Shown: in pieces, positions 33,882-42,409 of the stretch | Position numbering within the stretch: the first letter of the stretch is position 1 | Layout: each line of letters begins with the position of its first letter | Source of the DNA: Luteipulveratus flavus | Lineage (GTDB): Bacteria; Actinomycetota; Actinomycetes; Actinomycetales; Dermatophilaceae | Assembly (NCBI RefSeq): GCF_029439465.1 | Contig: NZ_JAROAV010000021.1 | Coordinates: 62,001-126,000 of the forward strand | Reading direction: 5' to 3' | Length of the DNA: 64,000 bases | Translations under genes and position numbers: made by a program | Notes under the pieces: model-generated | Told to the model about the DNA's origin: nothing | Databases searched by the model: none | The model's input: the letters and a program-made list of their open reading frames with translations, nothing else

Positions 33882-34941
33882 GCGCGCCGTCGAGGTCACT
33901 CCACAGGTCCTCGACGTCCTCGATGCCGACGCTCAGCCGCACCAGCTCCTCCGGCACCGTCGTCGGCTCCAGCGGGTGCCGGCGGCGGCGCTCGATCAGG
34001 GACTCGACGCCGCCGACACTGGTCGCCGGCGTCCAGACCTGCACGGTGCGCTCGACCTGCTCGGCCGCCGCTCGGCCGCCGGCCAGCTCGATGCTGACCA
34101 CGGCGCCCATGCCGGGGTAGCGGACCACACGGACGGCCGGGTGGGCACGCAGGCGTCCGGCCAGCTCGGCGGCGCTCGCGCAGGCGCGCTCCATCCGCAG
34201 GTGGAGGGTGCGCATGCCGCGCAGAGCCAGCCACGTCTCGACCGGACCCGGGATCGCGCCACGCAGGCTGCGCTGCTCCACGAGGCGGTCCAGCAGCGCG
34301 TCGTCCGAGGTCACGACGGCACCGAGCAGCAGGTCGGAGTGCCCCGAGAGCCACTTGGTCGCCGAGTGCACGACGGCGTCCGCGCCGAGCGCGAGCGGCC
34401 GCTGCAGCAACGGCGTGGCGAAGGTGTTGTCGCAGAAGGAGAGGACGCGGCGCTCGCGCGCGGCGCCCAACAGGCTCGGCAGGTCGGCGACCTCGAGCAT
34501 CGGGTTGGTGGGGGACTCGACCCACAGCACGTCGGCGCCGTCCAGCGCCGCGAGCACGTCGTCGGTCCGGCTGACGTCGACCCGGCGGACCTGCAGGTGC
34601 CCGTCCCGCTCGAGAGCGTCGAGCAGACCGCCGGTGCCGTTGTACGCGTGGTGCGGAGCCACGACGACCCCGCCCGCCGGTGTGAGGTCCAGGCACGCGG
34701 CGATCGCACCCATGCCGGAGGCGAACGCGAGCCCCCGCCCGCCCTCCAGCGAGCCCAGCGTCTCCTCGAACGCGCTCCACGTCGCGTTACCGGTCCGGGC
34801 GTACCCGACCGGTCCGTCGGCGACGTACGTCGAGCTGAGCTCCAGCGGAGGGCTCACCGGTGCACCCGGCGTCCGCTCCGGACGGCCACCGGCCACCAGG
34901 CGGGTCGCGACGGTCAACGACGAGGGGTCAGGTCCGGCCAT
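33862..34941 (-). CDS. Cys/Met metabolism PLP-dependent enzyme (cystathionine gamma-synthase/lyase-like)
   Basis: A 359-aa fold-type I PLP enzyme. Visible features are YARTGNATWSAFEETLGSLEGG, the cofactor strand ESPTNPMLEVADL, DNTFATPLL, and the PLP Lys in SATKWLSGHSD. It belongs to the trans-sulfuration group, but the exact reaction (synthase, beta-lyase or gamma-lyase) cannot be told by eye. It converges on gpsA with a 20-nt overlap and is divergent from ddl. Confidence 0.88.
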   Translation of the reverse strand: MAGPDPSSLTVATRLVAGGRPERTPGAPVSPPLELSSTYVADGPVGYARTGNATWSAFEETLGSLEGGRGLAFASGMGAIAACLDLTPAGGVVVAPHHAYNGTGGLLDALERDGHLQVRRVDVSRTDDVLAALDGADVLWVESPTNPMLEVADLPSLLGAARERRVLSFCDNTFATPLLQRPLALGADAVVHSATKWLSGHSDLLLGAVVTSDDALLDRLVEQRSLRGAIPGPVETWLALRGMRTLHLRMERACASAAELAGRLRAHPAVRVVRYPGMGAVVSIELAGGRAAAEQVERTVQVWTPATSVGGVESLIERRRRHPLEPTTVPEELVRLSVGIEDVEDLWSDLDGALSSVRA

Positions 34942-34999
34942 GGCGTCAGCCTGGCACGTCGGGTGGGTGGCGCTGCACGGCAGACCGCGAGACGGGCAC

Positions 35000-35005
35000 T
35001 AGTCT
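35000..35005 (+). promoter_or_regulatory. Candidate -10 element for ddl (leaderless)
   Basis: TAGTCT lies 8 nt before the ddl ATG without a ribosome binding site. It is embedded in a CGAGAC (34988-34993) / GTCTCG (35002-35007) inverted repeat. Confidence 0.4.
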
Positions 35006-35013
35006 CGTCCGCG

Positions 35014-36135
35014 ATGAGCACCTCACCAGCCTCCGGCAAGCAGCGCGTCGCGATCGTCTTCGGCGGTCGCTCCTCCGAGCACATGGTGTCCTGCGCGACC
35101 GCCGCGGGCGTGCTGGAGGCCATCGACCGGGAGCGCTTCGAGGTGCTGCCGATCGGCATCGCCCGCGACGGCCGGTGGCTGCTGATGGCCGACGACCCGA
35201 AGCCGTTGCAGCTGACCGCGTCCCAGCAGCCGGAGGTCGACGGCGACACCGCGGTCGTCGTCCCCGCCGACCCGGCCGGCCGCGACGTGCTGGTCCTGGA
35301 GCCCGGGCAGCCGCCGCGTGAGCTCGGGGCGGTCGACGTGGTGCTCCCGCTGCTGCACGGACCCTTCGGCGAGGACGGCACCCTGCAGGGCCTGCTGGAG
35401 CTCGCCGACATCCGGTACGTCGGATCGGGCGTCTCGGCGTCCGCGGTGATGATGGACAAGCACCTGATGAAGGTCGTGTTCGCCGCCGCCGGTCTACCCG
35501 TCGGCCCGTACGTCGTGATCACCGACAAGGAGTGGCGCCGGGACAAGGCGCTCGCCCTGGACGCGGTGAGCTCGCTCGGGTGGCCGGTCTTCGTCAAGCC
35601 CGCCCGGGCCGGCTCCAGCCAGGGCGTGATGAAGGTCGAGCACCACCAGCAGCTCGAGTCGGCGATCGAGGCCGCCCGGGAGCACGACCCGAAGGTCATC
35701 GTCGAGGCCGCCGTCGTCGGGCGCGAGATCGAGTGCGGCGTGCTCGAGGGCCACGGCTCGGACCGTCCACGCGCCAGCGAGATCGGCGAGATCGAGGTCA
35801 TCGGCGGCCACGACTTCTACGACTTCGAGGCGAAGTACATCGACGAGGGCAACGTCCGGCTCAGCTGTCCCGCGAGCATCGCGCCCGAGGTGGCCGCGGA
35901 GGTCAAGGAGCTGTCGGTGAAGGCGTTCGAGGCCGCGGGCTGCGAGGGTCTGGCGCGGGTCGACTGGTTCTACGAGCCCGGTGGGCGGCTGGTCCTCAAC
36001 GAGATCAACACGCTGCCCGGCTTCACCCCGCAGTCGATGTTCCCGCAAGTGTGGGCCCAGAGCGGCCTGGACTACACCGCGCTGATCACCGAGCTGATCG
36101 AGCTGGCCACCGAGCGTCGTACCGGCCTGCGCTGA
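35014..36135 (+). CDS. ddl: D-alanine--D-alanine ligase
   Basis: A 373-aa ATP-grasp enzyme making the D-Ala-D-Ala dipeptide for peptidoglycan. The N-terminal IVFGGRSSEHMVSC, the LHGPFGEDGTLQGLLEL loop, the ATP-binding VFVKPARAGSSQGV, and the C-terminal metal and substrate motif LVLNEINTLPGFTPQSM are all intact. The start ATG has a TANNNT hexamer 8 nt upstream. It converges on the DUF3515 gene with 19 bp between stops. Confidence 0.96.
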   Translation: MSTSPASGKQRVAIVFGGRSSEHMVSCATAAGVLEAIDRERFEVLPIGIARDGRWLLMADDPKPLQLTASQQPEVDGDTAVVVPADPAGRDVLVLEPGQPPRELGAVDVVLPLLHGPFGEDGTLQGLLELADIRYVGSGVSASAVMMDKHLMKVVFAAAGLPVGPYVVITDKEWRRDKALALDAVSSLGWPVFVKPARAGSSQGVMKVEHHQQLESAIEAAREHDPKVIVEAAVVGREIECGVLEGHGSDRPRASEIGEIEVIGGHDFYDFEAKYIDEGNVRLSCPASIAPEVAAEVKELSVKAFEAAGCEGLARVDWFYEPGGRLVLNEINTLPGFTPQSMFPQVWAQSGLDYTALITELIELATERRTGLR

Positions 36136-36154
36136 CCCCAGGCTCTCCCGATCG

Positions 36155-36610
36155 TCAGGAGCAGCGGTGGGGGCCCTGCGGGATCGCGGCTGCGGCGCGG
36201 GTGAACGCGCCCAGCACGGTCGGCTCGGGGGAGTACTTCTTCGGGACCAGCACCTCGATGGCCGGGTCGCGTCCGTACGTGACGAACGACATGCCGTCCG
36301 ACAGCGGCGTACCCACCCAGTCGATGCCGCTGACGCCGAAGCACTGCCGGCTCGTGGGGCCGGGTGAGGTCACGCCGCACCGGGCGATGATCGCCGGGTC
36401 GCCCCACGCCCGCACGGACGCGGAGCCGGTCGAGACGTCCCGGCGCTGCTGGTTCGACACCGTGCTCGGCCAGGCCGCGGACGCCTTGGTGCACAGCGGG
36501 TCCGAGGCGCCGTCGGCCACGGTCACGTCCACAGCCGAGGAGCAGCCCGCGACCAGCAGCCCGGCCGGGAGCAGGAGAGTGAGCCGCCTCAGACGTGGAC
36601 GATCGTGCAC
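36155..36610 (-). CDS. DUF3515 family lipoprotein
   Basis: A 151-aa predicted lipoprotein. A signal sequence ends in a lipobox LLVAGC (Cys about residue 23), followed by a conserved extracellular domain with Cys pairs (PLCTKA, IIARCGV, RQCFGV). The DUF3515 family is found near ddl and thiL in many actinobacteria; its function is unknown. The GTG at 36610 lies inside the end of the Lrp-domain gene (22-nt overlap), so the two are co-transcribed. Confidence 0.85.
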   Translation of the reverse strand: MHDRPRLRRLTLLLPAGLLVAGCSSAVDVTVADGASDPLCTKASAAWPSTVSNQQRRDVSTGSASVRAWGDPAIIARCGVTSPGPTSRQCFGVSGIDWVGTPLSDGMSFVTYGRDPAIEVLVPKKYSPEPTVLGAFTRAAAAIPQGPHRCS

Positions 36611-36822
36611 GTCAGCGTCCGCGTGATGCCGGGGACGTCCTGGATCTTGGCGATGACGAGCTTGCCCAGCTCGTCGACGGTCTTGGCCTCGATACGGGCG
36701 ATCACGTCGTACGGCCCGGTCACGTCCTCCGAGAGCGCCACGCCCTCGATGGCGGCCACGTCGGTGGCCACGGACGACGCCTTGCCCACGTCGGTCTGGA
36801 TGAGGATGTAGGCCTGAACCAC
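36589..36822 (-). CDS. Stand-alone Lrp/AsnC ligand-binding domain protein
   Basis: A 77-aa protein formed only of the RAM (AsnC C-terminal) domain: VQAYILIQTDVGKASSVATDV, VTGPYDVIARIEAKTVDELGKLV, and a final TRTLTCTIV strand. There is no DNA-binding HTH. GGAGG precedes the GTG at 36822. Such single-domain proteins probably sense an amino acid or modulate full-length Lrp proteins. It overlaps the DUF3515 gene by 22 nt and is divergent from thiL. Confidence 0.88.
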   Translation of the reverse strand: MVQAYILIQTDVGKASSVATDVAAIEGVALSEDVTGPYDVIARIEAKTVDELGKLVIAKIQDVPGITRTLTCTIVHV

Positions 36823-36932
36823 TGCTGCCTCCGTGCTGGGGTGGCCCGGTGCGACCCGGGTGGGGACCTCCTTGGGTCCCGGCACCCAGACGCTACCGTG
36901 CGGTGCAGCCATCCAGACCCCGAGGGAGCCAG

Positions 36933-37925
36933 GTGACCACCACGCGGACGTCGCGTCCTGCCGGCGACGCCGGCCCGACGCTGGCCGACCTCGACGAGGA
37001 CCAGCTGCTGGAGCGCATCTTCCCGGCCCTGCCGGGAGGTCCGGCCGTGCTGGTCGGGCCGGGCGACGACACCGCCCTGCTGCGCGCCCGCTCCGGCGCC
37101 GTGCTGGCGACGACCGACGCGATGGTGCGCGGCCGGGACTGGCTGGACGAGTGGTCGACCGGCGAGGACGTCGGCCGCAAGCTCGTCGCCCAGAACGCCG
37201 CCGACATCGCGGCCATGGGCGGTCGCACGACCGCCCTCCTCGTCACCCTCGTCGCGGACCCCGCGACGTCCGTCGCGTGGGTGAGCGACATGACGACCGG
37301 CCTCGCCGCGGCCGCCGCCGAGGCCGGGATCGCGGTCGTCGGCGGTGACCTGTCGTCTGCGCCCACCGGCACGCTGGCCCTGTCCGTCACGGCGCTCGGT
37401 GAGCTCGACGGCGAGCCCGTCCTGCGCTCCGGGGCACAGGTGGGTGACCAGGTCGCCGTTCACGGCACCTTGGGCTGGTCGGCGGCGGGTCTGCTTCTGC
37501 TGCAACGGGACTCGGCGACGCGCGCACCGGATCTCGTTCGCTACCACCGCGCGCCGCTCCCCGCGTACGAGGAAGGGCCACGGGCGGCCGCGTCCGGTGC
37601 CACGGCGATGCTCGACATCTCCGACGGTCTCGTGCGCGACGCGGGACGCATCGCGAAGGCGAGCGACGTCCGGATCGCCCTGGACACAGGGTTGCTCGCC
37701 GACGACATCGGCCGACTGGTGCCCGCCGTGGGCGCCGATGGCGCTCGCGACTGTGTCCTGACCGGCGGCGAGGAGCACTCCCTCCTCGCGTGCTTCCCCC
37801 GCGCAGGCGTGCCGTCCGGGTGGCGAGCCGTGGGCGTCGTCCAGGACGGATCCGGGGTGACGGTGGACGGCACCGTGACCGTCGGCGGCGGCTGGGACCA
37901 CTTCGCGCGGCGCGCCACGCCGTAG
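36933..37925 (+). CDS. thiL: Thiamine-monophosphate kinase
   Basis: A 330-aa kinase producing thiamine diphosphate. The family motifs are GPGDDTALLR, LATTDAMVRGRDW, QNAADIAAMGGRTTALLV (metal and phosphate binding) and VVGGDLSSAP. The GTG at 36933, with GAGGGAG upstream, is preferred over an ATG 84 bases earlier that sits ahead of TACCGT (36894-36899), a candidate -10. No thiamine riboswitch is visible in the short leader. Confidence 0.93.
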   Translation: MTTTRTSRPAGDAGPTLADLDEDQLLERIFPALPGGPAVLVGPGDDTALLRARSGAVLATTDAMVRGRDWLDEWSTGEDVGRKLVAQNAADIAAMGGRTTALLVTLVADPATSVAWVSDMTTGLAAAAAEAGIAVVGGDLSSAPTGTLALSVTALGELDGEPVLRSGAQVGDQVAVHGTLGWSAAGLLLLQRDSATRAPDLVRYHRAPLPAYEEGPRAAASGATAMLDISDGLVRDAGRIAKASDVRIALDTGLLADDIGRLVPAVGADGARDCVLTGGEEHSLLACFPRAGVPSGWRAVGVVQDGSGVTVDGTVTVGGGWDHFARRATP

Positions 37926-37995
37926 CAGCACCTGCGACGCCATCAGGAGTAGCGTGCCAAGGTCACGTCAGCCCTGACCGGAAGGCGATTCGCCG

Positions 37996-39702
37996 ATGCT
38001 CATGGACACCAGCGCGTTACGGCTCGACGCAGGGCCGATCGACTACGTGCTCGTTGCGCTGTACTTCACGTTCGTGCTCGGGATCGGGTACGTCGCCAGA
38101 CGCCAGGTCTCGACCAGCCTCGACTTCTTCCTCTCCGGTCGGTCGCTGCCCGCCTGGGTGACCGGCCTGGCGTTCATCGCGGCCAACCTGGGCGCCGTCG
38201 AGATCATGGGCATGTCCGCCAACGGCGCCGAGTTCGGCATGGCGACGATGCACTACTTCTGGATCGGCGCCGTCCCGGCGATGCTGTTCCTCGGCGTCGT
38301 GATGATGCCCTTCTACTACGGGTCCGGCGTGCGCAGCGTCCCCGAGTTCATGCGGCGCCGCTTCGGCACGGGCGCGCACCTGGTCAACGCCATCAGCTTC
38401 GCGGTCGCCCAGGTCCTCATCGCGGGCGTGAACCTCTACCTGCTGGCCACGATCGTCAACGTCATCCTGGGCTGGCCGATCTGGGTGTCGACCATCGTCG
38501 CCGCGCTGATCGTCCTCTCCTACACCGCGCTCGGTGGCCTGTCGGCCGCGATCTACAACGAGGTGCTGCAGTTCTTCGTGATCGTCGCCGCGCTCGCGCC
38601 GCTCACGATCATCGCCCTGCACAAGATCGGCGGGGTCGACGGCCTGGTCGACAAGGTCAAGGGCAGCACCGGCGGTGAGGAGAACCTCAAGTCCTGGCCC
38701 GGCACCGGGCTGACCGGCATCGAGACACCGTGGCTGTCGGTCGTCGGCATCGTCTTCGGTCTGGGCTTCGTCCTCAGCTTCGGCTACTGGACGACCAACT
38801 TCGTCGAGGTCCAGCGGGCCATGGCGTCCCGGTCCATCTCCTCCGCGCGGCGGGCGCCGATCATCGGCGCCTTCCCGAAGATGTTCATCCCGTTCATCGT
38901 CGTGATCCCCGGCATCATCGCGGCGGTCATCGTGCCGGAGATGTCCAAGTACAAGGCAGCCGGCGGTCCGGACGGCAGCGAGGTCAAGTACAACTACGCG
39001 ATCCTGTACCTGATGCGCGACCTGCTCCCCAACGGCATGCTCGGTATCGCGATCGCCGGTCTGCTCGCCTCGTTCATGGCCGGCATGGCCGCCAACATCT
39101 CCGCGTTCAACACGGTCTTCTCCTACGACATCTGGCAGCAGTACGTCGTCAAGGACAAGGAGGACGGCTACTACCTCGGGGTCGGCCGGGTGATGACGGT
39201 GGTCGCGACCGCGATCGCCATCGGCACCGCCGCGATCGCCTCCGGCTACAGCAACCTGATGGACTACCTGCAGACGCTGTTCGGGTTCTTCAACGCCCCG
39301 CTGTTCGCGACGTTCATCCTGGGCATGTTCTGGAAGCGGATGAGCCCGACCGCCGGTTGGGCCGGTCTGGTGTCGGGTACGGCCGCGGCCGTGGTCGTGG
39401 CGCTGCTGAGCAAGGACTCGCTCGGCGACCTCAGCACCGGAGCGCTGAACCTCTCGGGCCAGGGCGCGAGCTTCGCCGCAGCCGGTGCGGCGTTCGTGGT
39501 CGACGTGGTGGTCAGCGTCGTCGTGAGCCTCATGACGAGACCGAAGCCGGAGAAGGAGCTGCGCGGGCTGGTCTACAGCCTCACCCCGAAGGAGGACTTC
39601 GAGGACGATGAGTCCAGGTCCCTGCCGTGGTACCAGTCGCCGGTGAAGCTCGCCGGCATCGGTCTGGTGCTCGTCATCATCCTCAACGTCATCTTCCACT
39701 GA
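37996..39702 (+). CDS. Sodium:solute symporter family (SSS) transporter
   Basis: A 568-aa integral membrane protein with about 14 hydrophobic segments, of the SSS/SGLT type. Typical stretches are [22 protein letters not shown] near the start, [19 protein letters not shown] in the middle and [20 protein letters not shown], which in this family lines the sugar/Na+ path. ATG 37996 or 38002 could be the start. TAGCGT at 37950-37955 is a possible -10. A small membrane protein gene follows after 21 bp. The solute is unknown. Confidence 0.93.
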   Translation: MLMDTSALRLDAGPIDYVLVALYFTFVLGIGYVARRQVSTSLDFFLSGRSLPAWVTGLAFIAANLGAVEIMGMSANGAEFGMATMHYFWIGAVPAMLFLGVVMMPFYYGSGVRSVPEFMRRRFGTGAHLVNAISFAVAQVLIAGVNLYLLATIVNVILGWPIWVSTIVAALIVLSYTALGGLSAAIYNEVLQFFVIVAALAPLTIIALHKIGGVDGLVDKVKGSTGGEENLKSWPGTGLTGIETPWLSVVGIVFGLGFVLSFGYWTTNFVEVQRAMASRSISSARRAPIIGAFPKMFIPFIVVIPGIIAAVIVPEMSKYKAAGGPDGSEVKYNYAILYLMRDLLPNGMLGIAIAGLLASFMAGMAANISAFNTVFSYDIWQQYVVKDKEDGYYLGVGRVMTVVATAIAIGTAAIASGYSNLMDYLQTLFGFFNAPLFATFILGMFWKRMSPTAGWAGLVSGTAAAVVVALLSKDSLGDLSTGALNLSGQGASFAAAGAAFVVDVVVSVVVSLMTRPKPEKELRGLVYSLTPKEDFEDDESRSLPWYQSPVKLAGIGLVLVIILNVIFH

Positions 39703-39723
39703 GCCCGGACGGAGTCACACATC

Positions 39724-40230
39724 ATGGCCAAGAAGACAGCGGGCGCCTTCGACATCCGCAACATCATCGCGATGCTCGTCGGGATCTACGGCATCGTGCT
39801 GGTCGTCATGGGGTTCGCCTCGGCTGATCAGCACGAGCTCGACAAGTCCGACGGTCTCAACATCAACCTGTGGGCGGGCTGGGCCATGGTGGCGGCCGCC
39901 GCCCTGCTCGTGCTGTGGAGCGTGCTGCGGCCCGTGGTCATCCCACCGGAGGCCGAGCAGGGCGCGTCCGGTGCCGTGGGAGCGCGTGGTGCTGCCGAGG
40001 GCACCGCCGCGGCAGGTGCGGGCACGGCCGGAGCGGCGGCTGCTGACGGGACGACGGCTGCTGACGGGACGACGGAACGGACCGCGGACGGGGTGGGGGA
40101 GCGCACCGGCCGGGTCGACGACACGCAGACAGCGACCCACGGCGACGAGCAGAACATCTCGACCAGCGGTGCCAGCGCGTTCGAGCCGGGCGACCAGGAC
40201 CACTCGGACGAGGAGCCGAAGGACACCTGA
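39724..40230 (+). CDS. Small membrane partner protein of the SSS transporter
   Basis: A 168-aa protein with two membrane segments ([20 protein letters not shown] and [17 protein letters not shown]). A cytoplasmic or external tail of about 90 residues, rich in Ala, Gly, Thr, Asp and Glu, follows. Proteins with the [16 protein letters not shown] start often follow SSS genes in actinobacteria, suggesting an accessory subunit. An 18-bp tandem duplication adds ADGTTA-type repeats to the tail. Confidence 0.75.
   Translation: MAKKTAGAFDIRNIIAMLVGIYGIVLVVMGFASADQHELDKSDGLNINLWAGWAMVAAAALLVLWSVLRPVVIPPEAEQGASGAVGARGAAEGTAAAGAGTAGAAAADGTTAADGTTERTADGVGERTGRVDDTQTATHGDEQNISTSGASAFEPGDQDHSDEEPKDT
40038..40073. 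repeat. 18-bp direct tandem duplication in the SSS partner gene
   Basis: The unit GGCTGCTGACGGGACGAC occurs twice without a gap (40038-40055, 40056-40073). It is in frame and repeats AADGTT in the disordered tail. Confidence 0.95.
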
Positions 40231-40378
40231 CCGACATGGGGTGTTCACAAGATCCCCCTTGCCAACTCCTGACCTGCTCCGAACGGGGGGCCGACGTCCG
40301 GCTGCCTACCGTGGGCGGACCCCGCAGGGCACCACCCCGGTGACCCATGAGCGCGGGGTCGACCAGGAGGAAGAACGC

Positions 40379-41059
40379 ATGAGGAAGACCGCAAGCGCCG
40401 CCGTCGCCGTCCTGACCGGGGCACTCACCGTCGGCGTGTCCGCCGGCACCGGTGCGCACGCCGCTGAGGCACCGGCGCACTCGTCGGTGTCCGCGCCGGC
40501 GTACACGCCCGGGTCGAACGACGACGCCGCCAACGAGCACCTCCGCAACCAGCTGCGGCAGGCGCTCGCGCGGCAGGCGACCTCGGCGCCGCGCGTGCAG
40601 GCCGCCACGACTGTGTACTTCTCGGTGGCCGACGCCCCCACCTACGCCGGGGTCATCCGCCAGGGCGCCGAGATCTGGAACAGCAGCGTCAGCAACGTCA
40701 AGCTGGTCGAGAACGACTCGTCCGCGACGCTGACCTACCGCGAGGGCAACGACTCGCGCGGTTCGTACGCCTCCAGCGACGGCCACGGCAGCGGCTACAT
40801 CTTCCTGGACTACACGCAGATGGGCGAGTACGCGCAGGTGCGGGTCACCGCGCACGAGACCGGTCACGTGCTGGGCCTGCCGGACCACTACGAGGGTCCG
40901 TGCAGCGAGCTGATGTCCGGCGGCGGCCCGGGCCCGTCCTGCACGAACGCCAACCCCAACTCCACCGAGATCTCCCAGGTGAACGCGCTGTGGGCCAACG
41001 GTGTGACCGGTGGGGTGCTGAAGACCCCGAACGCCGCGCCCCGGGTGCTCGTGCACTGA
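40379..41059 (+). CDS. Snapalysin-type secreted zinc metalloprotease (M7)
   Basis: A 226-aa exported protease. Signal peptide to about residue 28 ([12 protein letters not shown]), propeptide to about 75, then the mature domain from [11 protein letters not shown]. The zinc site [13 protein letters not shown] gives the HExxHxxGxxD set with Asp as third ligand, diagnostic of snapalysins. [14 protein letters not shown] resembles a Met-turn region bracketed by Cys. AGGAGG precedes the ATG. TACCGT at 40307-40312 may be the -10. A strong hairpin follows. Confidence 0.9.
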   Translation: MRKTASAAVAVLTGALTVGVSAGTGAHAAEAPAHSSVSAPAYTPGSNDDAANEHLRNQLRQALARQATSAPRVQAATTVYFSVADAPTYAGVIRQGAEIWNSSVSNVKLVENDSSATLTYREGNDSRGSYASSDGHGSGYIFLDYTQMGEYAQVRVTAHETGHVLGLPDHYEGPCSELMSGGGPGPSCTNANPNSTEISQVNALWANGVTGGVLKTPNAAPRVLVH

Positions 41060-41077
41060 CCCGCGCACGAGACCGTC

Positions 41078-41109
41078 GACGACGCCCCGGTGCTCACCGG
41101 GGCGTCGTC
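41078..41109. terminator. Terminator between the protease and the methyltransferase
   Basis: A near-continuous 15-bp inverted repeat (41078-41092 with 41095-41109) with a minimal loop, between convergent genes. Confidence 0.75.
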
Positions 41110-41113
41110 GTGC

Positions 41114-41922
41114 TCAGACCAGGACGATCAGCTCGCCGTGCAGGACGCTGAGCCAGCCGTCCGGAGCGGCTGCCCAGGCCCGCCAGGCCTGCGAGATCCG
41201 GTGCAGTGTCGCCTCGTCGGCGAGCCCGTCGCGCAGCGCCTGCTGAGCGACGGTCGACGTCGTGATGCGGTCGGCCCACATCTCGCCCCACCACCTGCGG
41301 TCCTGCGGGGTGGCCAGGCACCAGGTGCTCGAGCTCGGGATGGCCTGCGGCAGGCCTGCCTGCTGCGCCCACGACAGCAGCCGGCGTCCGGCGTCGGGCT
41401 CACCGCCGTTGGCGCGGGCGGCCGCCTGGTACAGCGTCTCCACTCCTCCAGCCCGGGCAGCCTCGGCCACCACGCGAACGCCGCGTAGTCGCTGTCCCGG
41501 ACGGCGACGATCCCGCCGGCCCGCGTCACGCGGGCCAGCTCGCGCAGTGCCTGGACCGGGTCGGTGACGTGCTGCAGCACCTGGTGGGCATGGGAGACGT
41601 CGAACGCGTCGTCCGGCAGGTCGAGCGCGTGCACGTCGGACACGACGGTCGTCGCGGCCACGCCCTGACGCCGCAGCTCGGCCCTGGTCAGGTCAGCGGC
41701 GGCGTCGGTGAGCTCGATCGCGGTGACCGCTCCAGGGGCGACGCGGCGCGCCAGGTCAGCGGTGATCGTCCCGGGCCCGGAGCCCACGTCGAGCAGCTGG
41801 TGTCCCGCGCGGAGCCGGGGGAGCAGGTAGCCGCAGGAGTTCTCGGCGGTCCGCCACCGGTGGGACCGCAGCACGCTGTCGTCGTGGCCGTGGGTGTACG
41901 TCGCGCTGCGGGAGCCGTCCAT
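41114..41922 (-). pseudogene. SAM-dependent methyltransferase, broken by a frameshift
   Basis: The first part (from ATG 41922) encodes a class I methyltransferase with LLDVGSGPGTITADLARRV (SAM motif I), ELTDAAADL, DVHALDLPDDAFDVSHAHQVLQHV and RVTRAGG. At about 41436-41442, after PGLEEW, the frame is lost. The expected continuation LYQAAARANGGEPDAGRRLL runs in another frame down to a TGA at 41114. One missing base explains the break. Corrected, the protein would be about 269 aa, normal for the family. It may be a real pseudogene or a sequencing error. Confidence 0.8.
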
Positions 41923-41939
41923 GGCAGGAGCCAACAGCA

Positions 41940-41971
41940 GAGGCCGACCCTCCGTCAGGAGGATCGGCCTC
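41940..41971 (-). terminator. Second terminator hairpin after rpmB
   Basis: 14-bp stem (41940-41953 with 41958-41971, one G-T type mismatch) with loop GTCA, downstream of rpmB on the minus strand. Confidence 0.75.
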
Positions 41972-41975
41972 GGGG

Positions 41976-41994
41976 TCTCGCCCTACGGGCGAGA
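41976..41994 (-). terminator. First terminator hairpin after rpmB
   Basis: 8-bp stem TCTCGCCC / GGGCGAGA with a 3-nt loop, 5 bases after the rpmB stop. Confidence 0.6.
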
Positions 41995-41998
41995 GAGG

Positions 41999-42193
41999 TC
42001 AGCGCGTGACCTTGCCCGCCTTGAGGCAGGAGGTGCACACGTTCAGACGCTTCGGCGTGGTGCCGGCGTCACCGACCAGCGCACGAACGCGCTGGATGTT
42101 CGGGTTCCAGCGGCGCTTGGTGCGGCGGTGCGAGTGCGAGATGTTGTGACCGAAGCTCGGTCCCTTGCCGCAGACGTCGCAGGTGGCAGCCAC
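41999..42193 (-). CDS. rpmB: 50S ribosomal protein L28
   Basis: A 64-aa ribosomal protein beginning [28 protein letters not shown]. It is the zinc-binding (C+) form, with CDVC and CTSC pairs. AGGAG precedes the GTG at 42193. Two hairpins follow the stop. It is divergent from the DAK2 gene; the 216-bp gap between them holds no other gene that I can see. Confidence 0.97.
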   Translation of the reverse strand: MAATCDVCGKGPSFGHNISHSHRRTKRRWNPNIQRVRALVGDAGTTPKRLNVCTSCLKAGKVTR

Positions 42194-42409
42194 GGGTTTC
42201 TCCTGAGGTCGAACGTATGAACTGGACGAGATGTCTTGGTGCTCCCTCCGGGCGATCGGCCGCACGCGTGATCGGCCCAGGCCGCTCGGGGGAACCGGTC
42301 AAGAATAGCCGAGGCGCCCGTCCAGCACCAAAACGGACGCCGCGGGGCGGCTCCGCCCGGCGTGGCACACCTGCAGGCTAGCCTTCGTCACGCCCGCAAG
42401 GAGGTGTCC

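Noticed and set aside
36823-36932. Thiamine riboswitch before thiL
   Set aside because: The leader is short and mostly overlaps the divergent Lrp-domain promoter; no TPP-aptamer core such as CUGAGA was seen.
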